Positions 16,663 to 24,404 of a stretch of 64,000 bases of DNA are shown in pieces. The notes under the pieces are model-generated. The model worked only from the letters and a program-made list of their open reading frames with translations, did no database searches and had not been told where the DNA came from. Origin of the DNA: an uncultured Isosphaeraceae bacterium (GTDB lineage Bacteria > Planctomycetota > Planctomycetia > Isosphaerales > Isosphaeraceae). The position numbers were made by a program, and so were the translations under genes. The first letter of the stretch is position 1. Each line of letters begins with the position of its first letter. The stretch spans positions 296,197-360,196 of the forward strand of contig CAMFLR010000002.1 of the NCBI GenBank assembly GCA_945957605.1, in the 5' to 3' direction.

Positions 16663-16899
16663 TTGGGAGAGTCGCGCCCGAGCTTCCGCTGGGAAAATTT
16701 GGGCAATCTTTCGTCGCGGCCACTTGAAGCGGAATCTGCTGTTGTGTGTTCCCATCGCGACGACGCCTTGAACAACTCCGGCCAGACGCGCGAAAGCGAG
16801 ACCATTCTCGCCACAGCGTGCCCCAACCGCACAAGTAGCGGATTGCCGTCCTCTCCTTTGCCGCATTTTTCGGCCCCGCGGCCTGAATCCGCCAGTTAA
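16663..16899 (+). pseudogene. Decayed duplicate of the zinc-ribbon gene
   Basis: Around 16748-16850 this frame reads CSHRDDALNNSGQTRE, then SETILATACPNRTSSG. It aligns with CPHCGAAVNHPGRTRE and GEVILAECVRCDVYFD of the gene at 16299-16418. The flanking DNA is also similar (compare 16265-16370 with 16708-16810). Three of the four zinc-ligand cysteines are lost or displaced, so the copy is probably non-functional. It is evidence of a tandem duplication of about 440 bp spacing. Confidence 0.5.
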
Positions 16900-16930
16900 C
16901 GATTCCGTTAATGACAAGTCCCCGCGCCGG

Positions 16931-16996
16931 CGGCACTTTGCCGACGGGCGCTCTTCAACCTTCGCCTCACGGCACCTTGCCGAGCGGCGCGTTCTC
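16931..16996. repeat. Imperfect direct repeat upstream of the clamp-like gene
   Basis: CGGCACTTTGCCGACGGGCG (16931-16950) recurs as CGGCACCTTGCCGAGCGGCG (16970-16989), and both continue into a CTCTTC/GTTCTC end. The two copies are 39 bp apart and end about 40 bp before the clamp-like gene's start codon. Each also has internal symmetry (CGGCA...TGCCG), so each unit can form a small hairpin or bind a dimeric protein. Confidence 0.55.
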
Positions 16997-17037
16997 TCCA
17001 ATTACTTCAACCCGATCTCAACTCAGGAGCGCACCTC

Positions 17038-18459
17038 ATGATTTGCATCACACGCCGACAGATTCGCAGTCTTCGTCCCTTGTTTCGCCGAACCGTGCTT
17101 GGTGTCTCGAGTCGTACCGATGTCCCTACGGTTGTGTTCCACGCCGATGAGCACGGGCTCGTGGTTCGTGTCACAGGTGCGCACGTTTCAATCGAATGCG
17201 TCATCCACAAACAGTCAGCGGCTGCTGAGGAGGCAGTGGTACCTCTCGACGCGTTGGCCGATCTCGAAGGCCGCGACGATACGGCGATCTCGATTGATCC
17301 CGCCATTGGCCGTCGCGTCAGTGCTTCATGGAGCGATGAAGGAATTCCCGTCACCCGTTCGTACGATCTTCCTGCCGACCGGAAATCGACAACGTTTCCA
17401 GAGTTCCCAGCTCAATTCGTGCCTTGCAAAGCTGAAGCCATCGAAGCACTCGCGGCGGTCAACGAGATCACAGGCGACGATTCACCACGCTACGCGCTCG
17501 ACTCAATCGAACTCCGCGGCGCGACCGGCGAAGTTGCCGCCACCGACGGCCATCAGCTCTTGATTCGCTCGGGTCTGAGCTGGCCCTGGGACGAAACTTT
17601 GCTGATCCACTGCTCGCCCATCTTTGCCACCAAGGGCTGGCTTGTGGGTGAAGATTTGAGCGTGGGACGAACCGAGACTCATGTGGTTTTTCGGTGCGGC
17701 CCCTGGACGGCTGCGATGGCGATCCGCGTTAACGCGCGGTTCCCCAAACTCGAAGATGTGATTCCCGCATCGTCAAGGATCACTTCGTCGCTCGTGCTTC
17801 ACCCGACCGATGCACAGTTCCTCGTTCACTCGCTCGAGCGCTTGCCCGGCAGTGAAGCGATGAATGCGCCCGTGACGCTCGAACTCAACGGCAAGATCAG
17901 CGTGAGAGCGGCCAGCGAACGTAGTGCGCCGTCGACCGATTTGATCCTGTCGCGGTCGAGCTACACCGGCACACCAACGAAAATTTGCACCAACCGCAAC
18001 TTCCTGGCGTTCGCCGCCAGAGCGGGAGCCGGTGAGATTCATCTCCACGGCACCAACGCCCCGTTCTCGATGTCCGCCGGCAAGACAACCTATGCCTGGC
18101 AACCGCTATCGGACGACGGTGCCATTCCGTCGAGCGAGGACGCGATTTCGATCGCTTCTGATTCGTTCTGTCCCACACCTCCTCCGGCTATCAACAGACC
18201 GTCCCCTGCCCCCAGGATCGTCACCATGAAAGCGACAAAACCAGACATCACGGGTCCGTCTCACGAAGAGTCATCAACATCGACGGGCATCTCGGCGCTG
18301 ATCGCCGAAGCCGAGGCGATTCACGCCACCCTTGCCATCGCCCGCACGCGTTCGAGCCGGCTCGTCGCCGCGCTCAGGAAGCACCGCAAGCAAAACCGCC
18401 TTGTCCAGGAAACGCTGCGTTCGCTCCATCAGCTCAAGCTTCACGACGTGGCGGGCTGA
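17038..18459 (+). CDS. DNA polymerase sliding-clamp (beta/DnaN)-like protein with a C-terminal tail
   Basis: A 473-residue protein, ATG 17038 with AGGAG 8 bases upstream. Two short signatures of the bacterial beta clamp appear in order and spacing: AATDGHQLLIRS (residues about 167-178, compare ATDGHRLA in DnaN) and VNARFPKLEDVIP (about 231-243, compare FPDYxxVIP). The preceding 160 residues and following 110 fit repeated beta-alpha-beta clamp folds. Beyond residue 390 comes a Pro/Ser/Thr-rich linker and a basic coiled-coil tail (ISALIAEAEAIHATLAIAR), not found in ordinary DnaN. It probably acts as processivity factor for the element's family-A polymerase, which would be an unusual pairing. 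Confidence 0.72.
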   Translation: MICITRRQIRSLRPLFRRTVLGVSSRTDVPTVVFHADEHGLVVRVTGAHVSIECVIHKQSAAAEEAVVPLDALADLEGRDDTAISIDPAIGRRVSASWSDEGIPVTRSYDLPADRKSTTFPEFPAQFVPCKAEAIEALAAVNEITGDDSPRYALDSIELRGATGEVAATDGHQLLIRSGLSWPWDETLLIHCSPIFATKGWLVGEDLSVGRTETHVVFRCGPWTAAMAIRVNARFPKLEDVIPASSRITSSLVLHPTDAQFLVHSLERLPGSEAMNAPVTLELNGKISVRAASERSAPSTDLILSRSSYTGTPTKICTNRNFLAFAARAGAGEIHLHGTNAPFSMSAGKTTYAWQPLSDDGAIPSSEDAISIASDSFCPTPPPAINRPSPAPRIVTMKATKPDITGPSHEESSTSTGISALIAEAEAIHATLAIARTRSSRLVAALRKHRKQNRLVQETLRSLHQLKLHDVAG

Positions 18460-18520
18460 TTACCTGGTTCCACTTGCGAACGATTTCCTCTCGAAAGTCT
18501 CACTAACGATAGGAGACGCG

Positions 18521-18994
18521 ATGGCATTGAAGCTCTCAGTCGTGCTGTCGAAGAAGATTGGCCAGCCCGACTACGGTTCCCTCGGCGCGAGCTGTGGCGT
18601 GGAGTTCGAAATCGACCTCGCCGCCCCGCACAGCGACCCCAAACGTTTGCAGGCGCAGGTCCGCGATGCCTTTGCCGCTTGCCAGCAAGCGGTCGATAAC
18701 GAACTCGAGCGGTTGAGTTCGTCGAACGGAAAACATGCGGAGGCACAGCCGAGTCGCGATTCGGCACCTATTGAGCAGCAAGCCTCCCGTTCCCATTCCA
18801 GCACGGAACAGCGGACTCGCCGACTCGCGACACCCGCCCAGTTGCAGGCACTCGCGCTGCTTGCCCAGCGCCAAGGACTCAATCTCGATCGCTATGTCGC
18901 GAGCCACTCTGCGGTCGCGACGGCTGATCAACTCTCGCTCGTTCAGGCCAGCCGGCTCATCGGCTCGTTGCGATCAATGTCGAAGGCGTCCTGA
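18521..18994 (+). CDS. Hypothetical protein of the island replication block
   Basis: A 157-residue protein from ATG 18521 (AGGAG 5 bases upstream). The N-terminal domain begins MALKLSVVLSKKIGQPDYGS and LGASCGVEFEIDLA, a beta-rich motif. Next come a helix with AACQQAVDNELERL, a polar linker (about 75-110) and a C-terminal helical domain, LATPAQLQALALLAQRQG ending in QASRLIGSL. The last part resembles small helical domains appended to phage recombination or ssDNA-binding proteins, but I cannot name a family. It lies 60 bp behind the clamp-like gene. A DNA-metabolism role is guessed from context. Confidence 0.65.
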   Translation: MALKLSVVLSKKIGQPDYGSLGASCGVEFEIDLAAPHSDPKRLQAQVRDAFAACQQAVDNELERLSSSNGKHAEAQPSRDSAPIEQQASRSHSSTEQRTRRLATPAQLQALALLAQRQGLNLDRYVASHSAVATADQLSLVQASRLIGSLRSMSKAS

Positions 18995-19055
18995 CGAGCT
19001 TCCTTCCCCAACAAGTTCGATCCCAGACCGATTATCACCAGAGGAGCAGCATCTC

Positions 19056-19235
19056 ATGGGAGCGCGACAGAAGCTGAATACCGCTTACTTCAATGGCGGT
19101 TTGATGCTGGCCGCGGTCGTTGGCTTTGCGGCGAATTCGTGGTGGGTGTTTTTTCTAGTCCTGACCTTCACGATGGCGGCGTCGATCTACTCGGGTAACA
19201 TTCGGCCTGCATCTTCGCGGTCACAGCGCCGCTAA
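19056..19235 (+). CDS. Small membrane protein (59 aa)
   Basis: It starts at ATG 19056 with GAGGAG 9 bases upstream. MGARQKLNTAYFNGGLMLAA leads into two hydrophobic segments (about residues 13-28 and 30-45: WWVFFLVLTFTMAASIYSG) separated by a short turn, and it ends in a basic tail, RPASSRSQRR. It is a two-helix inner-membrane micro-protein with no known function. A strong terminator-like hairpin follows, closing the replication block. Confidence 0.65.
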   Translation: MGARQKLNTAYFNGGLMLAAVVGFAANSWWVFFLVLTFTMAASIYSGNIRPASSRSQRR

Positions 19236-19250
19236 TTAGTCACCCAACTG

Positions 19251-19281
19251 AGCCCGGCCATGGTCACTCCGTGGCTGGGCT
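19251..19281 (+). terminator. Strong hairpin at the end of the replication block
   Basis: A 13-bp stem, AGCCCGGCCATGG (19251-19263) pairing with CCGTGGCTGGGCT (19269-19281) with G-U pairs, and a 5-nt loop TCACT. It begins 15 bp after the stop codon and is followed by a T/C-rich stretch (TTCTCCTCTTTT). Confidence 0.7.
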
Positions 19282-19350
19282 TGAGTTCTCCTCTTTTAGC
19301 TATCAGACGCCTCGCCGTGGGAAATCGCGGCTAACTCGCGTGGTCTTGAG

Positions 19351-19404
19351 GATCGTCTATAAGCTCAAACTCAATCAGATCTAATTGAGTTTGGTAAGAC
19401 GATC
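19351..19404. repeat. Nested inverted repeat
   Basis: GATCGTCT (19351-19358) pairs with AGACGATC (19397-19404). Inside it AAACTCAAT (19367-19375) pairs with ATTGAGTTT (19384-19392) around an 8-nt loop. Both stems are perfect and collinear, separated by small internal loops. It could be a structured RNA, a protein-binding cruciform or a remnant of an insertion end. Confidence 0.6.
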
Positions 19405-20060
19405 TCTTCGCGAGTAGACAGCTGTTAGGTGGTGACCAGATCTTTTGCCCGCACTCACGGCTTAATAGGAGATCAAAGCGCCTCAATCGTAAATGGGATT
19501 GTCGTCGCGATTCTCCCCGAAGCTCATGGCCATCCGCTGTGTCAATATGGCCCCTCAACGCCCTTCGGAGTCATTATCGCATTCAAGCGCACGGCGATTT
19601 CAAACCCGTGCCCCCACCCAATTGTTCAGCGTCTTCGATGTCATCCTTGCGGTCAAGAGCCAGACAGGAAGAGGAAAGTCCGCGACTCCTATGATGCTCA
19701 ACGCATTGGGCGACGTAGTCCTGATCACTCGGTTGCGACCTTGACTTGAATTGCTCCATACAACTGCTCACCCCTCTGCTGCGTCACCATCTTGATCATT
19801 TCCGTGCCGAGCGCGGACCCCATTCGCAGTTGATCTGCTCAAACCTCTTTGGCGTCGGTTTCATGTTCACAATTGACGAACCGACTTTGCCATCCCGGAT
19901 CGCTTCTGCTCACCACCTTGCCGCATTGTCGCGGTGTTCACTCGCGGGGCGGCCAAACGACTCGCCGCACCGCCTCGCGGTACGTGTGTCTCAAAGGCTC
20001 CGATGGTTTTGTTACCTCCACCGCCGCTCTGATGGCTTCCGGCTGGAGTGATCAAACTTG

Positions 20061-20110
20061 GCCGGGTGGGAATTGCACCCACTGGGAAATCGTGCCTTAT
20101 CACGGCGCAT
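20061..20110 (-). other. tRNA-like 3' fragment, possibly from tRNA-Ile(GAT)
   Basis: Read on the minus strand, an anticodon-arm-like piece with loop GTGATAA (central GAT) is followed after a short spacer by GTGGG-TGCAATT-CCCAC (20066-20082), a perfect 5-bp T-arm whose loop differs from the canonical TTC start by one base. A GGCC-type acceptor strand follows. No 5' tRNA half is present; AT-rich DNA lies there instead. This is either a decayed tRNA or an old attachment-site remnant. It is not a functional tRNA as it stands. Confidence 0.35.
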
Positions 20111-20666
20111 ACTTAATTAAATTTAATCAAGTTTGCAAACAACGGCGTTTAGCGGGTGGCGAACCATTCGGCGAAGGCTCGATTTTGCGTGGTGAGATAG
20201 CCATTTGACGTTCGACAAGGCAAAAAGGAACATCGGCTAGTCAAGAAAGGCAAGGAAGTAAGTCGTAAGCGGTTACAACAATGAATGCGAATTATTTAAC
20301 TAACCGCAATCTATCTGGAGTGAGCGGAGGTGGAAAACGGAAGACGATTGGAATCACCTGAAAAGATCGCGTAATTGTCGGCGGGGAAAGCGGTTGAAAC
20401 AGCTTCTGCGGGTTCACATCAATGTGGCTGTGGAAAGCTTCCGTCACGTTCGGGGTCTATAAACTCGTTTCCCGTTTTAAATAGGACCACGGCAATGTGG
20501 ATGTTGAAAACGGAATCAATTAATCACACCGGACACCGGCTCTGCCAGCGTCTACGATTGTAGTCGGTGGAACGCCACACGCCACTGGCTGTGCCGATGC
20601 GGTTCGATGCATCCGAACAAACGAAGTGCACAGAGCAAAGCCAGTGGGATATAACGATTTCTTCGT

Positions 20667-22121
20667 TCAAGCAAATGAAGCCGTTTCGCGAGCGATTCGC
20701 GTCGAGAGGCGTTTCGATTTTCGAGGTGCGTTTGTCGCGACGGGTGCCTCGACGCTCGCATCCTCACTCTCCTCGAGAGTAATGTCGAGGCGCATGTCAG
20801 TCCAAGCGTCAACGCCCATTGCAACACGACCCATACCGCAGTAGAAGAAGCCGTGGCGAGCGGCCTGGCTAGCTTCAAGCAGGTTGCGACCATCGAAGAT
20901 CGCGCGACGACGCATCAGGCCAGACATCGCGACGTAATCGGGATGGCGGTAGACACTCCACTCCGTTGCAATTGCGACGGCGTCGGCACCGGCGAGCGCG
21001 TCGTACTGGCCGTCGAAGTATGTAAGTTTGTCACCGTATATTGCACATACGTTCATGATGGCTTCGGGATCGGTCACGCGCACCGAAACGCCGGCGCGAA
21101 GCAAGTCATCGATCAAAACCAATGCCGGCGACTCGCGGATGTCGTCGGTTTCGGCCTTGAACGCGAGCCCCCACACGGCGACCGTCTTCTCGCGAGCTGT
21201 CTCGCCGAAGTATTCGAGAATCGTTCGGCCGAGTACGCGTTTCTGCGCTTCATTGGCAGCATCAACAGCTTCCATCATCCGAGCCGGCTCGCCGATGGCC
21301 TTAGCCATGTGGATTGCGGCGCGAATGTCCTTCGGGAAGCACGAACCACCGTAGCCAACTCCTGGTGACAGGAAGCTGAAACCAATGCGCTTGTCGTAAC
21401 CAATCCCGCGCTGCACGTCGTCGATGACGGCCTCGTATCCGCGGCACAGGTTGGACATTTCGTTGATGAAACTGATCTTGGTAGCCAGCAGGCAATTGGC
21501 GACGTACTTCGTCAGCTCGGCGCTTTCGGGAGTCATCGTCAGGAATGGCCGATCAATACTGATAAAAGGCTGGTAGAGCTCATGAAGCTTCGAGAGAACC
21601 TCGGGACGACGAGCCCCAACTACAACTCGGTCGGGATGGTTGAAGTCGTTGATCGCGCTTCCTTCCTTTAGGAATTCGGGATTGCTTGCAATATCGAATG
21701 GAATGTCGGTGACGCACGCCATACGGTCGGCCAGCCCTGCATTCGTGCCGACTGGTACGGTGCTTTTGATGACGATGATCTTGGGCTCAGTCATGTGAGC
21801 CGCCACTTCGCAGCCGGCGGCCCAAATTCCGTTCAAATCCGCCGCTCCACTGTCGCTTTGCGGAGTACCCACCGCGAGAAAGATCAACTCGGCATCGGCA
21901 ATCCCCTTGGATAGGTCGGATGTGAACCAGAGGCGTCCTACAGACATGTTGCGATGCACCAACTCCGCAAGGCCCGGCTCGTAAATCGGCATCCCTCCGC
22001 GCCGAAGTAACTCGACCTTGGCGCTCACCTTGTCGATGCAGACCACTTCGTTGCCGCTTTCGGCGAGGCATGTACCGGTAACTAGACCGACGTAGCCAGT
22101 TCCGACGACAGCAATTTTCAT
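20667..22121 (-). CDS. ugd: UDP-glucose 6-dehydrogenase (UDP-glucose/GDP-mannose dehydrogenase family)
   Basis: A 484-residue NAD-dependent enzyme expected to oxidise UDP-glucose to UDP-glucuronate, a precursor for acidic polysaccharides. Visible motifs are the Rossmann GTGYVGL (residues 7-13), STVPVGT, NPEFLKEGSAI and the catalytic cysteine in GYGGSCFPKD (Cys261). The C-terminal NAD/UDP domain has GLAFKAETDDIRESP and ends the core at FDGRNL. It is longer than a typical 430-450-residue enzyme because of a 45-residue charged, probably disordered tail (LDITLEESEDASVEAP onward). It is transcribed away from the sigma-54 regulator's glycosyltransferase operon, at the left edge of the polysaccharide locus. 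GDP-mannose specificity is not excluded. Confidence 0.88.
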   Translation of the reverse strand: MKIAVVGTGYVGLVTGTCLAESGNEVVCIDKVSAKVELLRRGGMPIYEPGLAELVHRNMSVGRLWFTSDLSKGIADAELIFLAVGTPQSDSGAADLNGIWAAGCEVAAHMTEPKIIVIKSTVPVGTNAGLADRMACVTDIPFDIASNPEFLKEGSAINDFNHPDRVVVGARRPEVLSKLHELYQPFISIDRPFLTMTPESAELTKYVANCLLATKISFINEMSNLCRGYEAVIDDVQRGIGYDKRIGFSFLSPGVGYGGSCFPKDIRAAIHMAKAIGEPARMMEAVDAANEAQKRVLGRTILEYFGETAREKTVAVWGLAFKAETDDIRESPALVLIDDLLRAGVSVRVTDPEAIMNVCAIYGDKLTYFDGQYDALAGADAVAIATEWSVYRHPDYVAMSGLMRRRAIFDGRNLLEASQAARHGFFYCGMGRVAMGVDAWTDMRLDITLEESEDASVEAPVATNAPRKSKRLSTRIARETASFA

Positions 22122-22363
22122 GAGATGTTCCTTCTCGGTGCAATGAAACTTCGGGTGAATTTCCGCATCCGCGCCACCGTGACGCGGAGAACTTCAAAAC
22201 GCATTGAGATCCACTTCCGATCTCCTTCAGACGGAAGGAAGAAATCCTTTCTTCCATTCATAAATCAGCAATGCAATATGGTTGAGATCGACCGATTCGC
22301 TTCACTGATTAATACTTTTGGCGCGAGCGGACTGAGCTTGGCGCGAACTAAGATAATGTCACG

Positions 22364-23842
22364 TCAGCATGCTCTTGAGACTCGCTGGCGCATTGGACTG
22401 CCGACGGAACTCGGATGGGTTCCCCACCCGTTCCGGGCATCGGCTCGAACCTTGCCCAGCTCGTAACGTTTCATCTTGCGATAAACCGTTGCGTGTCCCA
22501 GACCGAGGCTCTTCGCCGCCACTCGGACGTTGCCGTTGCACGATTCCAGCGCGGCTTTGATCGCATCGATTTCGATCCGTTCGATGAGACGCAGATCCTC
22601 TTCTGGTGCCGATGCGGAGGCGAGCCGGCTGACGGCCGGAGTGGGCTCGACTCTCGTCGACGATTCCCGTGGAAAGAGTTGCCCCCGGACGTCTTCCGCG
22701 CGAATGTCGGCGGTGCGATTCAAGAGCGCCATGCGGTTGACGACGTTTTCCAGCTCACGAACATTTCCGGGCCAGTCGTGCCGCATCAACTCGCCGACGG
22801 CCTCGTCGGTAAACTTCATCGTCCCGCGAGCGTTACGCTCGGTGGCTCTGGCCAGAAACGTTGCGGCAAGCTCGGGAATGTCGTCAAGCCGGTCTCGCAA
22901 CGGGGGAACAACGATGGGAACAACGTTGAGTCGGTAATACAAATCTTCTCGAAGTTGGCCGCGACGGATCTGTTCGAGCGGATCTCGATTAGTAGCGGCG
23001 ACGATTCGCACATCCACAGAAACGAGCTGACTTTGTCCAACTCGCATGAATGAGCGTTCTTGGAGGAATCGCAGCAATTTTGCCTGCAAGCCCACTTCCA
23101 TTTCACCGATTTCATCGAGAAACAGCGTTCCCTTGTCAGCGACCTCACAACAACCAAGCTGCATCCGATCCGCCCCCGTAAAGGCGCCTTTGCCATGCCC
23201 AAACAACGTGCTTTCGACAAGTTCGCGTGGTAGCGCGGCCGCATTGAGCGGTACGAATTTGTTGCTACGTCGCGGGCTTTGCTCATGAATCGCACGAGCG
23301 ATCAGTTCCTTGCCTGTGCCGCTCTCTCCAAGGACGAGGACCGTTGCATCGCTAGCAGCGACTTGCTCGATTAGCGACAGCAAATTCCGGATCGGAGCAG
23401 TTGTGCCGAGTATCGTCCGCAAGTCCCTTTGCGAACTCGTCGCACTCGCTCGCCGGCGTGCGGTCATGGTCCTCTCCCGGGTCTGGTCGATCAGAACGTG
23501 CAAGCGTTGGCGGTCGACTGGCTTCGTCAGATAGTCGACGGCGCCGAATCGCGTGGCTGCGATCGCACCATCGATCGATCCCCGGTCGCTGAGCATGGCC
23601 ACCTTGAGGTCGGAATTATCCGCGACTAACTGCTGAAGAATTTCCAAGCCGTCACGGCCCGCGAGATGCTCGTTCAGGAGTACGAGATTCGGTTGGACGT
23701 GTGATAACCGACGCAAAAGACTTGCCTTATCCGACACGCACTCGATACGCACCTGCAAATTGTCGAGATTTTGCTGAAGGGTCGCCTGGAATTTCGCATC
23801 CGCGTCGGCGACCAGAATGGAAAATCCAGAGAAACTCTTCAT
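22364..23842 (-). CDS. NtrC-type sigma-54 activator with a degenerate receiver (Asn at the phospho-site)
   Basis: A 492-residue protein from ATG 23842; an in-frame TTG at 23872 would add 10 residues. The receiver domain (1-120) keeps Lys in DYLTKPVD but has PNLVLLNEHLAGRDG, so Asn57 replaces the phospho-acceptor Asp. The AAA+ domain has Walker A LGESGTGKE, the sigma-54 contact loop GAFTGA, Walker B GTLFLDEIGEM and sensor/arginine region WPGNVRELENVV. The C-terminus has a Fis-type HTH, GNVRVAAKSLGLGHATVYRK. It should open sigma-54 promoters, but probably not by classical aspartate phosphorylation. It lies between ugd and the glycosyltransferase operon and is their likely regulator. A 25-residue tail after the HTH is atypical. 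Confidence 0.9.
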   Translation of the reverse strand: MKSFSGFSILVADADAKFQATLQQNLDNLQVRIECVSDKASLLRRLSHVQPNLVLLNEHLAGRDGLEILQQLVADNSDLKVAMLSDRGSIDGAIAATRFGAVDYLTKPVDRQRLHVLIDQTRERTMTARRRASATSSQRDLRTILGTTAPIRNLLSLIEQVAASDATVLVLGESGTGKELIARAIHEQSPRRSNKFVPLNAAALPRELVESTLFGHGKGAFTGADRMQLGCCEVADKGTLFLDEIGEMEVGLQAKLLRFLQERSFMRVGQSQLVSVDVRIVAATNRDPLEQIRRGQLREDLYYRLNVVPIVVPPLRDRLDDIPELAATFLARATERNARGTMKFTDEAVGELMRHDWPGNVRELENVVNRMALLNRTADIRAEDVRGQLFPRESSTRVEPTPAVSRLASASAPEEDLRLIERIEIDAIKAALESCNGNVRVAAKSLGLGHATVYRKMKRYELGKVRADARNGWGTHPSSVGSPMRQRVSRAC

Positions 23843-24087
23843 CTGATCGAACACCTTTCTTTGCACGAGCAAACCTGGCAGGGATCGCGTTGGTGCGTTC
23901 GCTACAGCCCCGACGTCGGCCGAAGAAGCTTCAGCCTTCTCCCTAAGGGGATGGAATAGGTTGACTCAGTTTGGGAACAAAATGAGATTCGTGAAATTCT
24001 CTCCAAACGACGTCGAAGTGAGCCTGGCAACCTGCTGGTTTCGCAAATCACATTGAAACGATTCCGGCTGGCGAGCTGCTCGCAAAT

Positions 24088-24157
24088 GTGTCTCAAGATC
24101 GCATCGAGCCGTCTCTTCCTGAGACAAGCAAAGTGCTGTGGTTGTCTCAATTTGAGA
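24088..24157. promoter_or_regulatory. Cluster of TGTCTCA/TGAGACA palindromes, candidate activator-binding sites
   Basis: Sites seen are GTGTCTCAAG (24088-24097), GTCTC-ttcct-GAGAC (24111-24125) and TCTCA-att-TGAGA (24145-24157). A looser TGAGATTCGTGAAATTCTC lies near 23980. They sit in the 560-bp space between the divergent sigma-54 activator and the GT2 gene, 250-320 bp before the GT2 start. That is a usual distance for enhancer sites of NtrC-type proteins. I did not find a convincing -24/-12 promoter, so assignment to the activator is inference. No gene is supported in 23843-24404. Confidence 0.5.
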
Positions 24158-24404
24158 ATGCCGATGACAGGACACATTTCGTTCAGATCGAGATTATTTG
24201 CAATCTGCATTATTTTCACAAACTGACTTAACATCGTGTCGATTCAAGTTTTCCGAATATCGACCCAAGCTCAACGTCTCGCTCAGGATCTCTTTTTCGC
24301 GAGAAATCACCGTGACAGCGCAACGGGATTGGCATGCCGATTCCTTTAGACCAGTGGCATGGCGGATCGAGGGCCGATTCGCGCAATCCCGATGTCCGGA
24401 GCCG

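Larger units (their letters stand above)
19282..20666. other. 1.4-kb non-coding junction between replication block and cargo
   Basis: No gene with family features was found. Contents seen are a nested inverted repeat at 19351-19404, a tRNA-like 3' fragment at about 20061-20110, an AT-rich stretch beside it, and otherwise unstructured sequence. Short frames on both strands have poor composition. Its position between two functional blocks and the tRNA-like piece suggest an old insertion junction. Confidence 0.5.

Noticed and set aside
16074-17001. Minus-strand frames with similar peptides (ENDLAFARPAGV and ENGLAFARLAGV)
   Set aside because: The similarity arises from the duplicated zinc-ribbon DNA read on the opposite strand. 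The plus-strand CxxC frame explains it better.
19590-19615. Hairpin GCACGG...CCGTGC resembling a tRNA T-arm
   Set aside because: The loop is 11 nt instead of 7 and no other tRNA arms are found nearby.
24320-24345. Possible -24/-12 promoter TTGGCATGCCGATTCC upstream of GT2
   Set aside because: The -24 part fits, but the -12 element lacks the required GC at the right spacing, so it is not reported as a promoter.
24198-24404. N-terminal extension of the GT2 protein by 69 residues
   Set aside because: The extension has no glycosyltransferase features, overlaps the putative regulatory region, and ATG 24405 fits better.
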